Program-made: the position numbers and the translations under genes
Shown: one piece after another, positions 1 to 13,881 of the stretch
Layout of the letters: every line of letters begins with the position of its first letter
How positions within the stretch are numbered: position 1 is the stretch's first letter
Notes under the pieces: generated by a model
Databases searched by the model: none
What the model was told of the DNA's origin: nothing
What the model saw: only the letters and a program-made list of their open reading frames with translations
DNA from: Aplectana chamaeleonis
Taxonomy: Eukaryota; Nematoda; Chromadorea; Rhabditida; Cosmocercidae
Direction of reading: 5' to 3'
NCBI GenBank assembly: GCA_029168955.1
Contig: JAPDOI010000182.1
Location: 186,001 to 250,000, forward strand
Length of the DNA stretch: 64,000 nt

Positions 1-3000
1 GCGGGACCCGAATGCGAGTGCGCCGGACGCCGGAGAAAGTGTGTGGGACCCAAATGAGAGTGTGTCGGACGCCGTATAAAGTGTGCGGGACCCAAATGGG
101 AGTGCGCCGGACGCCGTTGAAAGTGTGCGGGACTTGACTGGGATGCGCAGGACGCCGTGGAAAGTTTCTGGGACCCAAATGGGCGTGCGCAGAACGCCGT
201 AGAAAGTGTGTGGGACCCGAATAACAGTGCGTCGGACGCCGTAGTAAGTGTGTGGGACCCAAGCGGGTGTGCGCAGGACGCCGTAGAAAGTGTGCGGGAC
301 CCTAATGGGTGTGCGCAGAACGCCGTAGAAAGTGTGTGGGACCCAAATAAGAGTGCGCAGGACGCAGTAGAAAGTGTGCGGGACCCAAGTGGGAGCGCGC
401 AGGACGCCGTAGAAAGTGTGCGGGACCCAAATGGACGTGCGCAGAACGCCGTAGAAACTGTGTGGAACCAAAATGAGAGTGCGCCGGACGCCGTAGAAAG
501 TGTGTGGGACCCAAATGGGAGTGCGCAGGACGCCGTAGAAAGTGTGCGGGACCCAAATGGGAGTGCGCAGGACGCCGTAGAAAGTGTGCGGGACCCAAAT
601 GGGAGTGCGCAGGACGCCGTAGAATGTGTGCGGGACCCAAATGAGAGTGCGCAGGACGCAGTAGAAAGTGTGCGGGACCCAAATGGGCGTGCGCAGAACG
701 CCGTAGAAACTGTGTGGAACCCAAATGAGAGTGCGCCGGACGCCGTAGAAAGTGTGCGGGACCCAAATGAGAGTGCGCAGGACGCAGGATAAAGTGTGCG
801 GGACTCGAGTGGGGTGCGCAGGACGCCGGAGAAAGTGTGCGGGACCCAAATGGGCGTGCGCAGAACGCCGTAGAAAGTGTGTGGGACCCAAATGGGAGTG
901 CGCCGGACGCCATAGAAAGTGTGCGGGCCCAAATGGGAGCGCGCCGGACGCCGTAGAAAGTGTGCGGGACCCAAATGGGCGTGCGCAGAACGCCGTAGAA
1001 ACTGTGTGGAACCCAAATGAGAGTGCGCCGGACGCCGTAGAAAGTGTGCGGGACTCGAGTGGGATGCGCAGGACGCCGTAGAAAGTGTGCGGGACCCAAG
1101 TGGGCGTGCGCAGAACGCCGTAGAAACTGTGTGGAACCCAAATGAGAGTGCGCCGGACGCCGTAGAAAGTGTGCGGGACCCAAATGAGAGTGCGCAGGAC
1201 GCCGTAGAAAATGTGCGGGACCCAAATGGGAGTGCGCAGGACGCCGTAGAAAGTGTGCGGGACCCAAATGGGAGTGCGCAGGACGCCGTAGAAAGTGTGC
1301 GGGACCCAAATGAGAGTGCGCCGGACGCCGTAGAAAGTGTGCGGGACCCAAATGGGAGTGCGCAGGACGCCGTAGAAAGTGTGGGACCCAAATGAGAGTG
1401 CGCCGGACGCCGTAGAAAGTGTGTGGACCCAAATGAGAGTGCGCAGGACGCCGTAGAAAGTGTGTGGAACCCAAATGAGAGTGCGCCGGACGCCGTAGAA
1501 AGTGTGCGAGACCCAAATGGGCGTGCGCAGAACGCCGTAGAAGGCGTGCGGGACCCAAATGGGCGTGCGCAGGACGCCGTAGAAACTGTGTGGAACCCAA
1601 ATGAGAGTGCGCCGGACGCCGTAGAAAGTGTGCGGGACCCAAATGAGAGTGCGCAGGACGCCGTAGAAAGTGTGCGGGACCCAAATGGGAGTGCGCAGGA
1701 CGCCGTAGAAAGTGTGCGGGACCCAAATGGGAGCGCGCCGGACCCCGCAGAAAGTGTCCGGGACTCAAGTGGGATGCGCAGGACGCCGTAGAAAGTGTGC
1801 GGGACCCAAATGGGCGTGCGCAGAACGCCGTAGAAAGTGTGCGGAACCCAAATGAGAGTGCGCCGGACGCCGTAGAAAGTGTGTGGGACCCAAATAACAG
1901 TGCGTCGGACGCCGTAGAAAGTGTGCGGGACTCGAGTGGGATGCGCTGGACGCCGTAGAAAGTGTGCGGGACCCAAGTGGAAGTGCCCGGACGCCGTAGA
2001 AAGTGTGTTGGACCCAAATGAGAGTGCGCTGGACGCCGTAGAAAATGTGTGGGACCCAAAGGAGAGTGCGCTGGACGCCGTAGAAAGTGTGTTGGACCCA
2101 AATGAGAGTGCGCTGGACGCCGTAGAAAGTGTGTGGGACCCAAAGGAGAGTGCGCTGGACGCCGTAGAAAGTGTGCGGGACCCAAGTGGGAGTGCCCGGA
2201 CGCCGTAGAAAGTGTGCGGGACACAAGTGGGAGTCCGCAGGACGCCGTAGATATTGTGCGGGACCCAAATGGGAGCGCGCCGGACGCCGTAGAAAGTGTG
2301 CGGGACCCAAATGGGAGTGCGCAGGACGCCGTAGAAAGTGTGCGGGACCCAAATGGGAGTGCGCCGGACGCCGTAGAAAGTGTGCGGGACCCAAATGGGA
2401 GTGCGCCGGACGCCGTAGAAAGTGTGCGGGACCCAAATGAGAGTGCGCAGGACGCCGTAGAAAGTGTGCGGGACCCAAATGGGTTGCGCAGGACGCCGTA
2501 GAAAGTGTGCGGGACCCAAATGGGAGTGCGCCGGACGCCGTAGAAAGTGTGCGGGACCCAAATGGGAGTGCGCAGGACGCCGTAGAAAGTGTGCGGGACC
2601 CAAATGAGAGTGCGCCGGACGCCGTAGAAAGTGTGCGGGACCCAAATGAGAGTGCGCAGGACGCAGTAGAAAGTGTGTAGGACCCAAATGAGAGTGCGCC
2701 GGACGCCGTAGAAAGTGTGCGGGACCCAAATGAGAGTGCGCAGGACGCAGTAGAAAGTGTGTAGGACCCAAATGAGAGTGCGCCGGACGCCGTAGAAAGT
2801 GTGCGGGACCCAAATGAGAGTGCGCAGAATGCGGTAGAAAATGTGCGGAACCCAAATGGGAGTGCGCAGGACGCCGTAGAAAGTGTGCGGGACTCAAATG
2901 GGAGTGCGCAGGACGCCGTAGAAAGTGTGCGGGACCCAAATGGGCGTGCGCAGAACGCCGTAGAAACTGTGTGGAACCCAAATGAGAGTGCGCTGGACGC

Positions 3001-6000
3001 CGTAGAAAGTGTGCGGAACCCAAATGAGAGCGCGCCGGACGCCGTAGAAAGTGTGCGGGACTCGAGTGGGTTGCGCAGGACGCCGTAGAAAGTGTGCGGG
3101 ACCCAAGTGGGAGCGCGCCGGACGCCGTAGAAAGTGTGCGGGACCCAAATGGGAGTGCGCCGGACGCCGTAGAAAGTGTGCGGGACTCGAGTGGGATGCG
3201 CAGGACGCCGTAGAAAGTGTGCGGGACCCAAATGGGCGTGCGCAGAACGCCGTAGAAACTGTGTGGAACCCAAATGAGAGTGCGCTGGACGCCGTAGAAA
3301 GTGTGCGGGACCCAAATGGGAGCGCGCCGGACGCCGTAGAAAGTGTGCGGGACCCAAATGGGAGTGCGCCGGACGCCGTAGAAACTGTGTGGAACCCAAA
3401 TGAGAGTGCGCCGGACGCCGTAGAAAGTGTGCGGGACCCAAATGAGAGTTCGCCGGGCGCCGTATTAAATGTGAGGTACCCAAGTGGAAGTGCGCAGGAC
3501 GCCCGTAGGAAATGTGCGGGACCCAAATGGGCGTGCGCAGAACGCCGTAGAAAGTGTGCCGGACCCAAGTGGAAGTGCGCAGGACGCCCGTAGGAAATGT
3601 GCGGGACCCAAATGGACGTGCGCAGGACGCCGTGGAAAGTTTGTGGGACCCAAATGGGAGTGCGCAGAACGCCGTAGAAAGTGTGCGGGACCCAAATGGG
3701 AGTGCGCCGGACGCCGCTGAAAGTGTGCGGGACTTGACTGGGATGCGCAGGACGCCGTGGAAAGTTTCTGGGACACAAGTGGGCGTCCGCAGAACGCCGT
3801 AGAAAGTGTGCGGGACCCAAGTGGGAGTGCGTCGGACGCCGTAGAAACTGTGTGGAACCCACATGGGACTGCGCCGGACGCCATAGCAAGTGTGCGGGAC
3901 GCAAATGAGAGAGCGCAGGACGCAGTAGAAAGTGTGCGGGACTCGAGTGGGTTGCGCAGGACGCCGTAGAAAGTGTGCGGGACCCAAATGGGAGCGCGCC
4001 GGACGCCGTAGAAAGTGTGCGGGACCCAAATGGGAGCGCGCCGGACGCCGTAGAAAGTGTGCGGGACTCGAGTGGGATGCGCAGGACGCCGTAGAAAGTG
4101 TGCGGGACCCAAATGGGCGTGCGCAGAACGCCGTAGAAACTGTGTGGAACCCAAATGAGAGTGCGCCGGACGCCGTAGAAAGTGTGCGGGACCCAAATGA
4201 GAGTGCGCAGGACGCAGTAGAAAGTGTGCGGGACTCATGGGTTGCGCAGGACGCCGTAGAAAGTGTGGGACCCAAATGAGAGTGCGCCGGACGCCGTAGA
4301 AAGTGTGCGGGACCCAAATGGGAGTGCGCAGGACGCCGTAGAAAGTGTGCGGGACCCAAATGGGAGTGCGCAGGACGCCGTAGAAAGTGTGCGGGACCCA
4401 AATGGGAGTGCGCAGGACGCCGTAGAAAGTGTGCGGGACCCAAATGGGAGTGCGCAGGACGCCGTAGAAAGTGTGCGGGACCCAAATGGGAGTGCGCAGG
4501 ACGCCGTAGAAAGTGTGTGGAACCCAAATGGGCGTGCGCAGGACGCCGTAGAAAGTGTGCGGGACCCAAATGAGAGTGCGCAGGACGCCGTAGAAAGTGT
4601 GCGGGACCCAAGTGGGTTGCGCAGGACGCCGTAGAAAGTGTGCGGGACCCAAATGGGAGTGCGCCGGACGCCGTAGAAAGTGTGCGGGACCCAAATGAGA
4701 GTGCGGAGGACGCCATAGAAAGTGTGCGGGACCCAAGTGGGAGCGCGCCGGACGGCATAGAAAGTGTGTGGGACCCAAATCAGAGTGCGCAGAACGCCAT
4801 AGAAAGGGTGCAGGACCCAAATAAGAGTGCGCCGGACGCCGTAGAAAGTGTGCGGGACTCGAGTGGGATGCGCAGGACGCCGTAGAAAGTGTGCGGGACC
4901 CAAATGGGCGTGCGCAGAACGCCGTAGAAACTGTGTGGAACCCAAATGAGAGTGCGCCGGACGCCGTAGAAAGTGTGCGGGACCCAAATGAGAGTGCGCA
5001 GGACGCTATAGAAAGTGTGCGGGACCCAAATGAGAGTGCGCAGGACGCCATAGAAAGTGTGCGGGACCGAAATGAGAGTGCGCCGGACGCCGTAGAAAGT
5101 GTACGGGACCCAAATGAGAGTGCGCAGGACGCCGTAGAAATTGTGCGAGACCCAAGTGGGAGCGCCCGGACGCCGTAGAAAGTGTGCGGGACTCGAGGGG
5201 GAGGCGCAGGACGCCGGAGAAAGTGTGCGGGACCCAAATGGGCGTGCGCAGAACGCCGTAGAAACTGTGTGGAACCCAAATGAGAGTGCGCCGGACGCCG
5301 TAGAAAGTGTGCGGGACCCAAATGAGAGTGCGCAGGACGCAGTAGAAAGTGTGCGGGACCCAAATGGGTGTGCGCAGAACGCCGTAGAAAGTGCGCGGGA
5401 CCCAAGTGGGAGTGCGACGGACGCCGTAGAAAGTGTGCGGGACCCAATTGGGAGTGCGCCGGACCCCGTAGAAAGTGTGCAGGACCTGAGTGGGAGTGCG
5501 CAGGACGCCGTAGAAAGTGTGTAGGACCCAAGTGGGAGTGCGCAGGACGCCGTAGAAAGTGTGTGAGGCCCGAATGCGAGTGCGCCGGACGCCGTGGAAA
5601 GTGTGCGGGACCTAAAAGGAAGTGCGCAGGACGCCTTAGAAAGTGTGCGGGACCCAAGGTAGAGTGCGCCGGACGCCGTAGACAGTGTGTGGGACCCAAA
5701 CGCGAGTGCGCCGGACGCCGTAGAAAGTGTGCGGGACCCAAAAGGAAGTGCGCAGGACGCCGTAGAAAATGTGCGGGCCCCAAATAGGAGTGCACAGGAC
5801 GCCGCAGAAAGTGTGCGGGTTCCAGTGGGGATGCGCAGGACGCCGTAGAAAGTGTGCCGTACCCGAATGGGAGTGCGCAGGACGCCGTAGAAAGTGTGCG
5901 GTACCCAAATGGGAGTGCGCCGGACGCCGTAGAAAGTGTGTGGAACCCAAATGAGAGTGCGCCGGACGCCGTAGAAAGTGTGCGGGACCCAAATGGGAGT

Positions 6001-9000
6001 GCGCCGGCCGCCGTAGAAAGTGTGCGGGACCCAAATGGGAGCGCGCAGGACGCCGTAGAAAGTGTGCGGGACCCAAGTGGGAGCGCGCCGGACGCCGTAG
6101 AAAGTGTGCGGGACTCGAGTGGGATGCGCAGGACGCCGTAGAAAGTGTGCGGGACCCAAATGGGCGTGCGCAGAACGCCGTAGAAACTGTGTGGAACCCA
6201 AATGAGAGTGCGCCGGACGCCGTAGAAAGTGTGCGGGACCCAAATGAGAGTGCGCAGGACGCAGTAGAAAGTGTGCGGGACTCGAGTGGGTTGCGCAGGA
6301 CGCCGTAGAAAGTGTGCGGGACCCAAGTGAGAGCGCGCCGGACGCCGTAGAAAGTGTGCGGGACCCAAATGGGCGTGCGCAGAACGCCGTAGAAACTGTG
6401 TGGAACCCAAATGAGAGTGCGCCGGACGCCGTAGAAAGTGTGCGGGACCCAAATGGGCGTGCGCAGAACGCCGTAGAAAGTGTGCGGTACCCAAGTGGGA
6501 GTGCGCCGGACGCCGTAGAAACTGTGTGGAACCCAAATGAGAGTGCGCCGGACGCCACAGAAAGTGTGCGGGACCCAAATGGGAGCGCGCCGGACGCCGT
6601 AGAAAGTGTCCTGGACTCGAGTGGGATGCGCAGGACGCCGTAGAAAGTGTGCGGGACCCAAATGGGCGTGCGCAGAACGCCGTAGAAACTGTGTGGAACC
6701 CAAATGAGAGTGCGCCGGACGCCGTAGAAAGTGTGCGGGACCCAAATGAGAGTGCGCAGGACGCAGTAGAAAGTGTGCGGGACTCGAGTGGGTTGCGCAG
6801 GACGCCGTAGAAAAAGTGCGGGGCCCAAATGAGAGTGCGCAGGACGCAGAGAAAGTGTGCGGTACCCAAGTGGGAGTGCGCCGGACGCCGTAGAAACTGT
6901 GTGGAACCCAAGAGGGAGCGCGCCGGACGCCGTAGAAAAAGTGCGGGCCCAAATGGGAGCGCGCCGGACGCCGTAGAAAGTGTGCGGGACCCAAATGGGC
7001 GTGCGCAGAACGCCGTAGAAACTGTGTGGAACCCAAATGAGAGTGCGCCGGACGCCGTAGAAAGTGTGCGGGACCCAAATGAGAGTGCGCCGGACGCCGT
7101 AGAAAGTGTGCGGGACTCGAGTGGGATGCGCAGGACGCCGTAGAAAGTGTGCGGGACCCAAGTGGGCGTGCGCAGAACGCCGTAGAAACTGTGTGGAACC
7201 CAAATGAGAGTGCGCCGGACGCCGTAGAAAGTGTGCGGAACCCAAATGAGAGTGCGCAGGACGCAGTAGAAAGTGTGCGGTACCCAAGTGGGAGTGCGCC
7301 GGACGCCGTAGAAGCTGTGCGGGACCCAAATGGGCGTGCGCAGGACGCCGTAGAAAGTGTGCGGGACCCAAATGGGAGCGCGCCGGACGCCGTAGAAAGT
7401 GTGCGGGACTCAAGTGGGAGTGCGCAGGACGCCGTAGAAAGTGTGCGGGACCCAAGTGGGAGTGCGCAGGACGCCGTAGAAAGTGTGCCCGGGACCCAAA
7501 TGAGAGTGCTCAGGACGCCATAGAAAGTGTGCGGGACTCGAGTGGGATGCGCAGGACGCCGTAGAAAGTGTGCGGGACCCAAATGGGCGTGCGCAGAACG
7601 CCGTAGAAACTGTGTGGAACCCAAATGAGAGTGCGCAGGACGCCATAGAAAGTGTGCGGGACCCAAGTGGGAGTGCGCTGGACGCCGTAGAAAGTGTGCG
7701 GGACTCGAGTGGGTTGCGCAGGACGCCGTAGAAAGTGTGCGGGACCCAAGTGAGAGCGCGCCGGACGCCGTAGAAAGTGTGCGGGACCCAAATGGGAGCG
7801 CGCCGGACGCCGTAGAAAGTGTGCGGGACTCGAGTGGGATGCGCAGGACGCCGTAGAAAGTGTGCGGGACCCAAATGGGCGTGCGCAGAACGCCGTAGAA
7901 ACTGTGTGGAACCCAAATGAGAGTGCGCCGGACGCCGTAGAAAGTGTGCGGAACCCAAATGAGAGTGCGCAGGACGCAGTAGAAAGTGTGCGGTACCCAA
8001 GTGGGAGTGCGCCGGACGCCGTAGAAACTGTGTGGAACCCAAATGAGAGTGCGCCGGACGCTATAGAAAGTGTGCGGGACCCAAATGAGAGTGCGCAGGA
8101 CGCAGTAGAAAGTGTGCGGGACCCAAGTGGGAGCGCGCAGGACGCCATAGAAAGTGTGCGGGACCCAAATGGGAGCGCGCCGGACGCCGTAGAAAGTGTG
8201 CGGGACTCGAGTGGGATCCGCAGGACGCCGTAGAAAGTGTGCGGGACCCAAATGGGCGTGCGCAGAACGCCGTAGAAACTGTGTGGAACCCAAATGAGAG
8301 TGCGCCGGACGCCGTAGAAAGTGTGCGGGACCCAAATGAGAGTGCGCAGGACGCAGTATAAAGTGTGCGGGACTCGAGTGGGTTGCGCAGGACGCCGTAG
8401 AAAAAGTGCGGGCCCAAATGGGAGCGCGCCGGACGCCGTAGAAAGTGTGCGGGACCCAAATGGGCGTGCGCAGAACGCCGTAGAAACTGTGTGGAACCCA
8501 AATGAGAGTGCGCCGTACGCCGTATAAAATGTGGGGAACCCAAATGGGAGTGCGCCGGACGCCGTAGAAAGTGTGCGGGACCCAAAAGGGAGTGCGCAGG
8601 ACGCCTTAGGAAGTGTATGGGACCCGAGTGTGAGTGCGCAGGACGCCGTAGAACGTGTGTGGGACCCAAATGAGAGTGCGTAGGACGCCATAGAAAGTGT
8701 GCGGGACCCAAATGAGAGTGCGTAGGACGCCGTAGAAAGTGTGCGGGACCAAAATGGGTGTGCGCAGGACGCCGTAGAAAGTGTGTGGGACCCAAATGAG
8801 AGTGCGCCGAACGCCGTAGAAAGTGTGCGGGACCCAAGTGGGAGCGCGCAGGACGCCGTAGAAAGTGTGCGGGACTCGAGTGGGATGCGCAGGACGCCGT
8901 AGAAAGTGTGTGGGACCCAAGTGGGCGTGCGCAGAACGCCGTAGAAACTGTGTGGAACCCAAATGAGAGTGCGCCGGACGCCGTAGAAAGTGTGCGGAAC

Positions 9001-12000
9001 CCAAATGAGAGTGCGCAGGACGCCGTGGAAAATGTACGGGACCCCAATGGGAGTGCGCAGGGCGCCGCAGAAAGTGTGCGGGGCCAGTGTGGGACCCAAA
9101 TGAGAGTGCGCCGGACGCCGTAGAAAGTGTGCGGGACCCAAATGGGAGTGCGCAGGACGCCGTAGAAAGTGTGCGGGACCCAAATGAGAGTGCGCAGGAC
9201 GCCGTAGAAAGTGTGCGGGACCCAAGTGGGAGTGCGCAGGTTGCCTTAGAAAGTGTGCGGGACTCAAGTGGGAGTGCGCAGGACGCCGTAGAAAGTGTGT
9301 GGGACCCATATGGGTGCGCGCCGGACGCCGTAGAAAGTGTGCAGTACAAATGGGAGTGCTGGAATTCAGCGAAACTGTAGCGTGACTGAACCCAAAGGGA
9401 GTGCGCCGGACGCCGTAGAAACTGTGTGGAACCCAAATGAGAGTGCGCAGGGCGCCATAGAAAGTGTGCGGGACTCGAGTGGGTTGCGCAGGACGCCGTA
9501 GAAAGTGTGCGGGACCCAAATGGGCGTGCGCAGAACGCCGTAGAAAGTGTGCGGGACCCAAATGAGCGTACGCCGGACGCCGTAGAAAGTGTGCGGAACC
9601 CAAATGAGAGTGCGCCGGACGCCGTAGAAAGTGTGCGGGACCCAAGTGGGATGCGCAGGACGCCGTAGAAAGTGTGCGGGACCCAAATGAGAGTGCGCAG
9701 GACGCCGTAGAAAGTGTGCGGTACCCAAATGAGAGTGCGCAGGATGCCGTAGAAAGTGTGTGGGACCCGAATGAGAGTGCGCCGAACGCCGTAGAAAGTG
9801 TGTGGGACTCAAATGAGAGTGCGCCGGACGCCGTAGAAAGTGTGCGGGACTCGAGTGGGATGCGCAGGATGCCGCAGAGAGTGTGTGGGACCCAAATGGG
9901 CGTGCGCAGAACGCCGTAGAAACTGTGTGGAACCCAAATGAGAGTGCGCCGGACGCCGTAGAAAGTGTGTGGGACCCAAATGAGAGTGCGTCGAACGCCG
10001 TAGAAAGTGTGCGGGACCCAAATGGGCGTGCGCAGGACGCCGTAGAAAGTGTGTGGGACCCAAATGGGAGTGCGCAGGACGCCGTAGAAAGTGTGCGGGA
10101 CCCAAATGGGAGCGCGCAGGACGCCGTAGAAAGTGTGTGGAACCCAAATGAGAGTGCGCCGGACGCCGTAGAAAGTGTGCGGGACCCAAATGGGAGTGCG
10201 CAGGACGCCGTAGAAAGTGTGCGGGACCCAAATGGGCGTGCGCAGGACGCCGTAGAAAGTGTGTGGAACCCAAATGAGAGTGCGCCGGACGCCGTAGAAA
10301 GTGTGTGGGACCCAAATGAGAGTGCGCAGGACGCAGTAGAAAGTGTGTGGGACCCAAATGAGAGTGCGCCGAACGCCGTAGAAAGTGTGCGGGACCCAAG
10401 TGGGAGCGCGCAGGAAGCCGTAGAAAGTGTGCGGGACCCAAATGGGAGCGCGCCGGACGCCGTAGAAAGTGTGCGGGACCCAAATGGGAGTGCGCAGGAC
10501 GCCGTAGAAAGTGTGCGGGACCCAAATGGGAGTGCGCAGGACGCCGTAGAAACTGTGCGGGACCCAAATGAGAGTGCGCCGGACGCCGTAGAAAGTGTGC
10601 GGGACCCAAATGAGAGTGCGCAGGACGCCGTAGAAAGTGTGCGGGACCCAAATGGGTTGCGCAGGACGCCGTAGAAAGTGTGCGGGACCCAAATGGGAGC
10701 GCGCCGGACGCCGTAGAAAGTGTGCGGGACCCAAATGGGATGCGCAGGACGCCGTAGAAAGTGTGCGGGACCCAAATGGGCATGCGCAGAACGCCGTAGA
10801 AACTGTGTGGAACCCAAATGAGAGTGCGCCGGACGCCGTAGAAAGTGTGCGGGACCCAAATGAGAGTGCGCAGGACGCAGTAGAAAGTGTGCGGGACCCA
10901 AATGAGAGTGCGCAGGACGCCATAGAAAGTGTGCGGTACCCAAGTGGGAGTGCGCCGGACGCCGTAGAAAGTTTGCGGGACCCAAATGAGAGTGCGCTGG
11001 ACGCCGTAGAAACTGTGTGGAACCCAAATGAGAGTGCGCCGGACGCCGTAGAAAGTGTGCGGGACCCAAGTGAGTGTGTGCAGGACGCCGTAGAAAGTGT
11101 GCGGGACCCAAATGGGCGTGCGCAGAACGCCGTAGAAACTGTGTGGAACCCAAATGAGAGTGCGCCGGACGCCGTAGAAAGTGTGCGGGACCCAAATGAG
11201 AGTGCGCAGGACGCTATAGAAAGTGTGCGGGACCCAAATGAGAGTGCGCAGGACGCCATAGAAAGTGTGCGGGACCCAAATGGGAGCGCGCCGGACGCAG
11301 TAGAAAGTGTGCGGGACTCGAGTGGGTTGCGCAGGACGCCGTAGAAAGTGTGCGGGACCCAAATGGGCGTGCGCAGAACGCCGTATAAAATGTGGGGAAC
11401 CCAAATGGGAGTGCGCCGGACGCCGTAGAAAGTGTGCGGGACCCAAAAGGGAGTGCGCAGGACGCCTTAGGAAGTGTATGGGACCCGAGTGTGAGTGCGC
11501 AGGACGCCGTAGAAAGTGTGTGGGACCCAAATGCGAGTGCGCCGGATGCCGTAGAACGTGTGCGGGACCCAAATGCGAGTGCGCCGGACGCCGTAGAAAG
11601 TGTGCGGAACCCAAATGAGAGTGCGCAGGACGCCTTAGAAACTGTGTGGAACCCAAATGAGAGTGCGCCGGACGCCATAGAAAGTGTGCGGGACCCAAAT
11701 GAGAGTGCGCAGGACGCAGTAGAAAGTGTGCGGGACTCGAGTGGGTTGCGCAGGACGCCGTAGAAAGTGTGCGGGACCCAAGTGAGAGCGCGCCGGACGC
11801 CGTAGAAAGTGTGCGGAACATAAATGGGAGTGCCCGGACGCCGTAGAAAGTGTGCGGGACTCGAGTGGGATGCGCAGGACGCCGTAGAAAGTGTGCGGGA
11901 CCCAAGTGGGCGTGCGCAGAACGCCGTAGAAACTGTGTGGAACCCAAATGAGAGTGCGCCGGACGCCGTAGAAAGTGTGCGGAACCCAAATGAGAGTGCG

Positions 12001-12280
12001 CAGGACGCAGTAGAAAGTGTGCGGTACCCAAGTGGGAGTGCGCCGGACGCCGTAGAAACTGTGTGGAACCCAAATGAAAGTGCGCCGTACGCTATAGAAA
12101 GTGTGCGGGACCCAAATGAGAGTGCGCAGGACGCCGTAGAAAAAGTGCGGGGCCCAAGTGGGAGCGCGCCGGACGCCGTAGAAAGTGTGCGGGACCCAAA
12201 TGGGAGCGCGCCGGACGCCGTAGAAAGTGTGCGGGACCCAAATGGGAGCGCGCCGGACGCCGTAGAAAGTGTGCGGGACT

Positions 12281-12680
12281 CGAGTGGGATCCGCAGGACG
12301 CCGTAGAAAGTGTGCGGGACCCAAATGGGCGTGCGCAGAACGCCGTAGAAACTGTGTGGAACCCAAATGAGAGTGCGCCGGACGCCGTAGAAAGTGTGCG
12401 GGACCCAAATGAGAGTGCGCAGGACGCAGTAGAAAGTGTGCGGGACTCGAGTGGGTTGCGCAGGACGCCGTAGAAAAAGTGCGGGGCCCAAATGGGAGCG
12501 CGCCGGACGCCGTAGAAAGTGTGCGGGACTCGAGTGGGATGCGCAGGACGCCGTAGAAAGTGTGCGGGACCCAAATGGGCGTGCGCAGAACGCCGTAGAA
12601 ACTGTGTGGAACCCAAATGAGAGTGCGCCGGACGCCGTAGAAAGTGTGCGGAACCCAAATGAGAGTGCGCAGGACGCAGA
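12281..12680. repeat. Higher-order block within the array, copy 1
   Basis: A run of about 400 bp starting at cgagtgggatccgcagg matches the run starting at 13,482, an offset of 1,201 bp. The rare GGATCC variant, the ctcgagtgggttg unit and the deleted aaaaagtgcgggg unit occur in the same order in both. A third copy of the GGATCC unit lies near 8,208. This points to segmental duplication within the array, as expected from unequal exchange. Confidence 0.75.
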
Positions 12681-13481
12681 GAAAGTGTGCGGGACCCAAG
12701 TGGGTTGCGCAGGACGCCGTAGAAACTGTGCGGGACCCAAGTGGGAGTGCGCCGGACGCCGTAGAAAGTGTGCGGGACCCAAATGGGAGTGCGCAGGACG
12801 CCGTAGAAAGTGTGCGGGACCCAAATGAGAGTGCAGGACGGGTGTGCGGTACCTAAGTGAGCGCCGACGCCGTAGAAAGTGTGCAGGACTCGAGTGAGAG
12901 TGCGCAGGACGACGCCGTAGAAAGTGTGCGGGACCCAAATGGGAGTGCGCCGGACGCCGTAGAAAGTGTGCGGGACCCAAATGGGAGTGCGCAGGACGCC
13001 GTAGAAAGTGTGCGGGACCCAAATGAGAGTGCGCCGGACGCCGTAGAAAGTGTGCGGGACCCAAATGGGAGTGCGCAGGACGCCGTAGAAAGTGTGCGGG
13101 ACCCAAGTGGGAGCGCGCAGGACGCCGTAGAAAAAGTGCGGGGCCCAAATGAGAGTGCGCCGGACGCCGTAGAAAGTGTGCGGAACCCAAATGAGAGTGC
13201 GCAGGACGCAGTAGAAAGTGTGCGGTACCCAAGTGGGAGTGCGCCGGACGCCGTAGAAAGTGTGCGGTACCCAAGTGGGAGTGCGCCGGACGCCGTAGAA
13301 ACTGTGTGGAACCCAAATGAAAGTGCGCCGTACGCTATAGAAAGTGTGCGGGACCCAAATGAGAGTGCGCAGGACGCAGTAGAAAGTGTGCGGGACCCAA
13401 GTGGGAGCGCGCAGGACGCCATAGAAAGTGTGCGGGACCCAAATGGGAGCGCGCCGGACGCCGTAGAAAGTGTGCGGGACT

Positions 13482-13881
13482 CGAGTGGGATCCGCAGGAC
13501 GCCGTAGAAAGTGTGCGGGACCCAAATGGGCGTGCGCAGAACGCCGTAGAAACTGTGTGGAACCCAAATGAGAGTGCGCCGGACGCCGTAGAAAGTGTGC
13601 GGGACCCAAATGAGAGTGCGCAGGACGCAGTAGAAAGTGTGCGGGACTCGAGTGGGTTGCGCAGGACGCCGTAGAAAAAGTGCGGGGCCCAAATGGGAGC
13701 GCGCCGGACGCCGTAGAAAGTGTGCGGGACTCGAGTGGGATGCGCAGGACGCCGTAGAAAGTGTGCGGGACCCAAATGGGCGTGCGCAGAACGCCGTAGA
13801 AACTGTGTGGAACCCAAATGAGAGTGCGCCGGACGCCGTAGAAAGTGTGCGGAACCCAAATGAGAGTGCGCAGGACGCAGA
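13482..13881. repeat. Higher-order block within the array, copy 2
   Basis: Partner of the block at 12,281-12,680, with the same order of diagnostic unit variants. By eye the two are nearly identical over about 400 bp. Confidence 0.75.
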
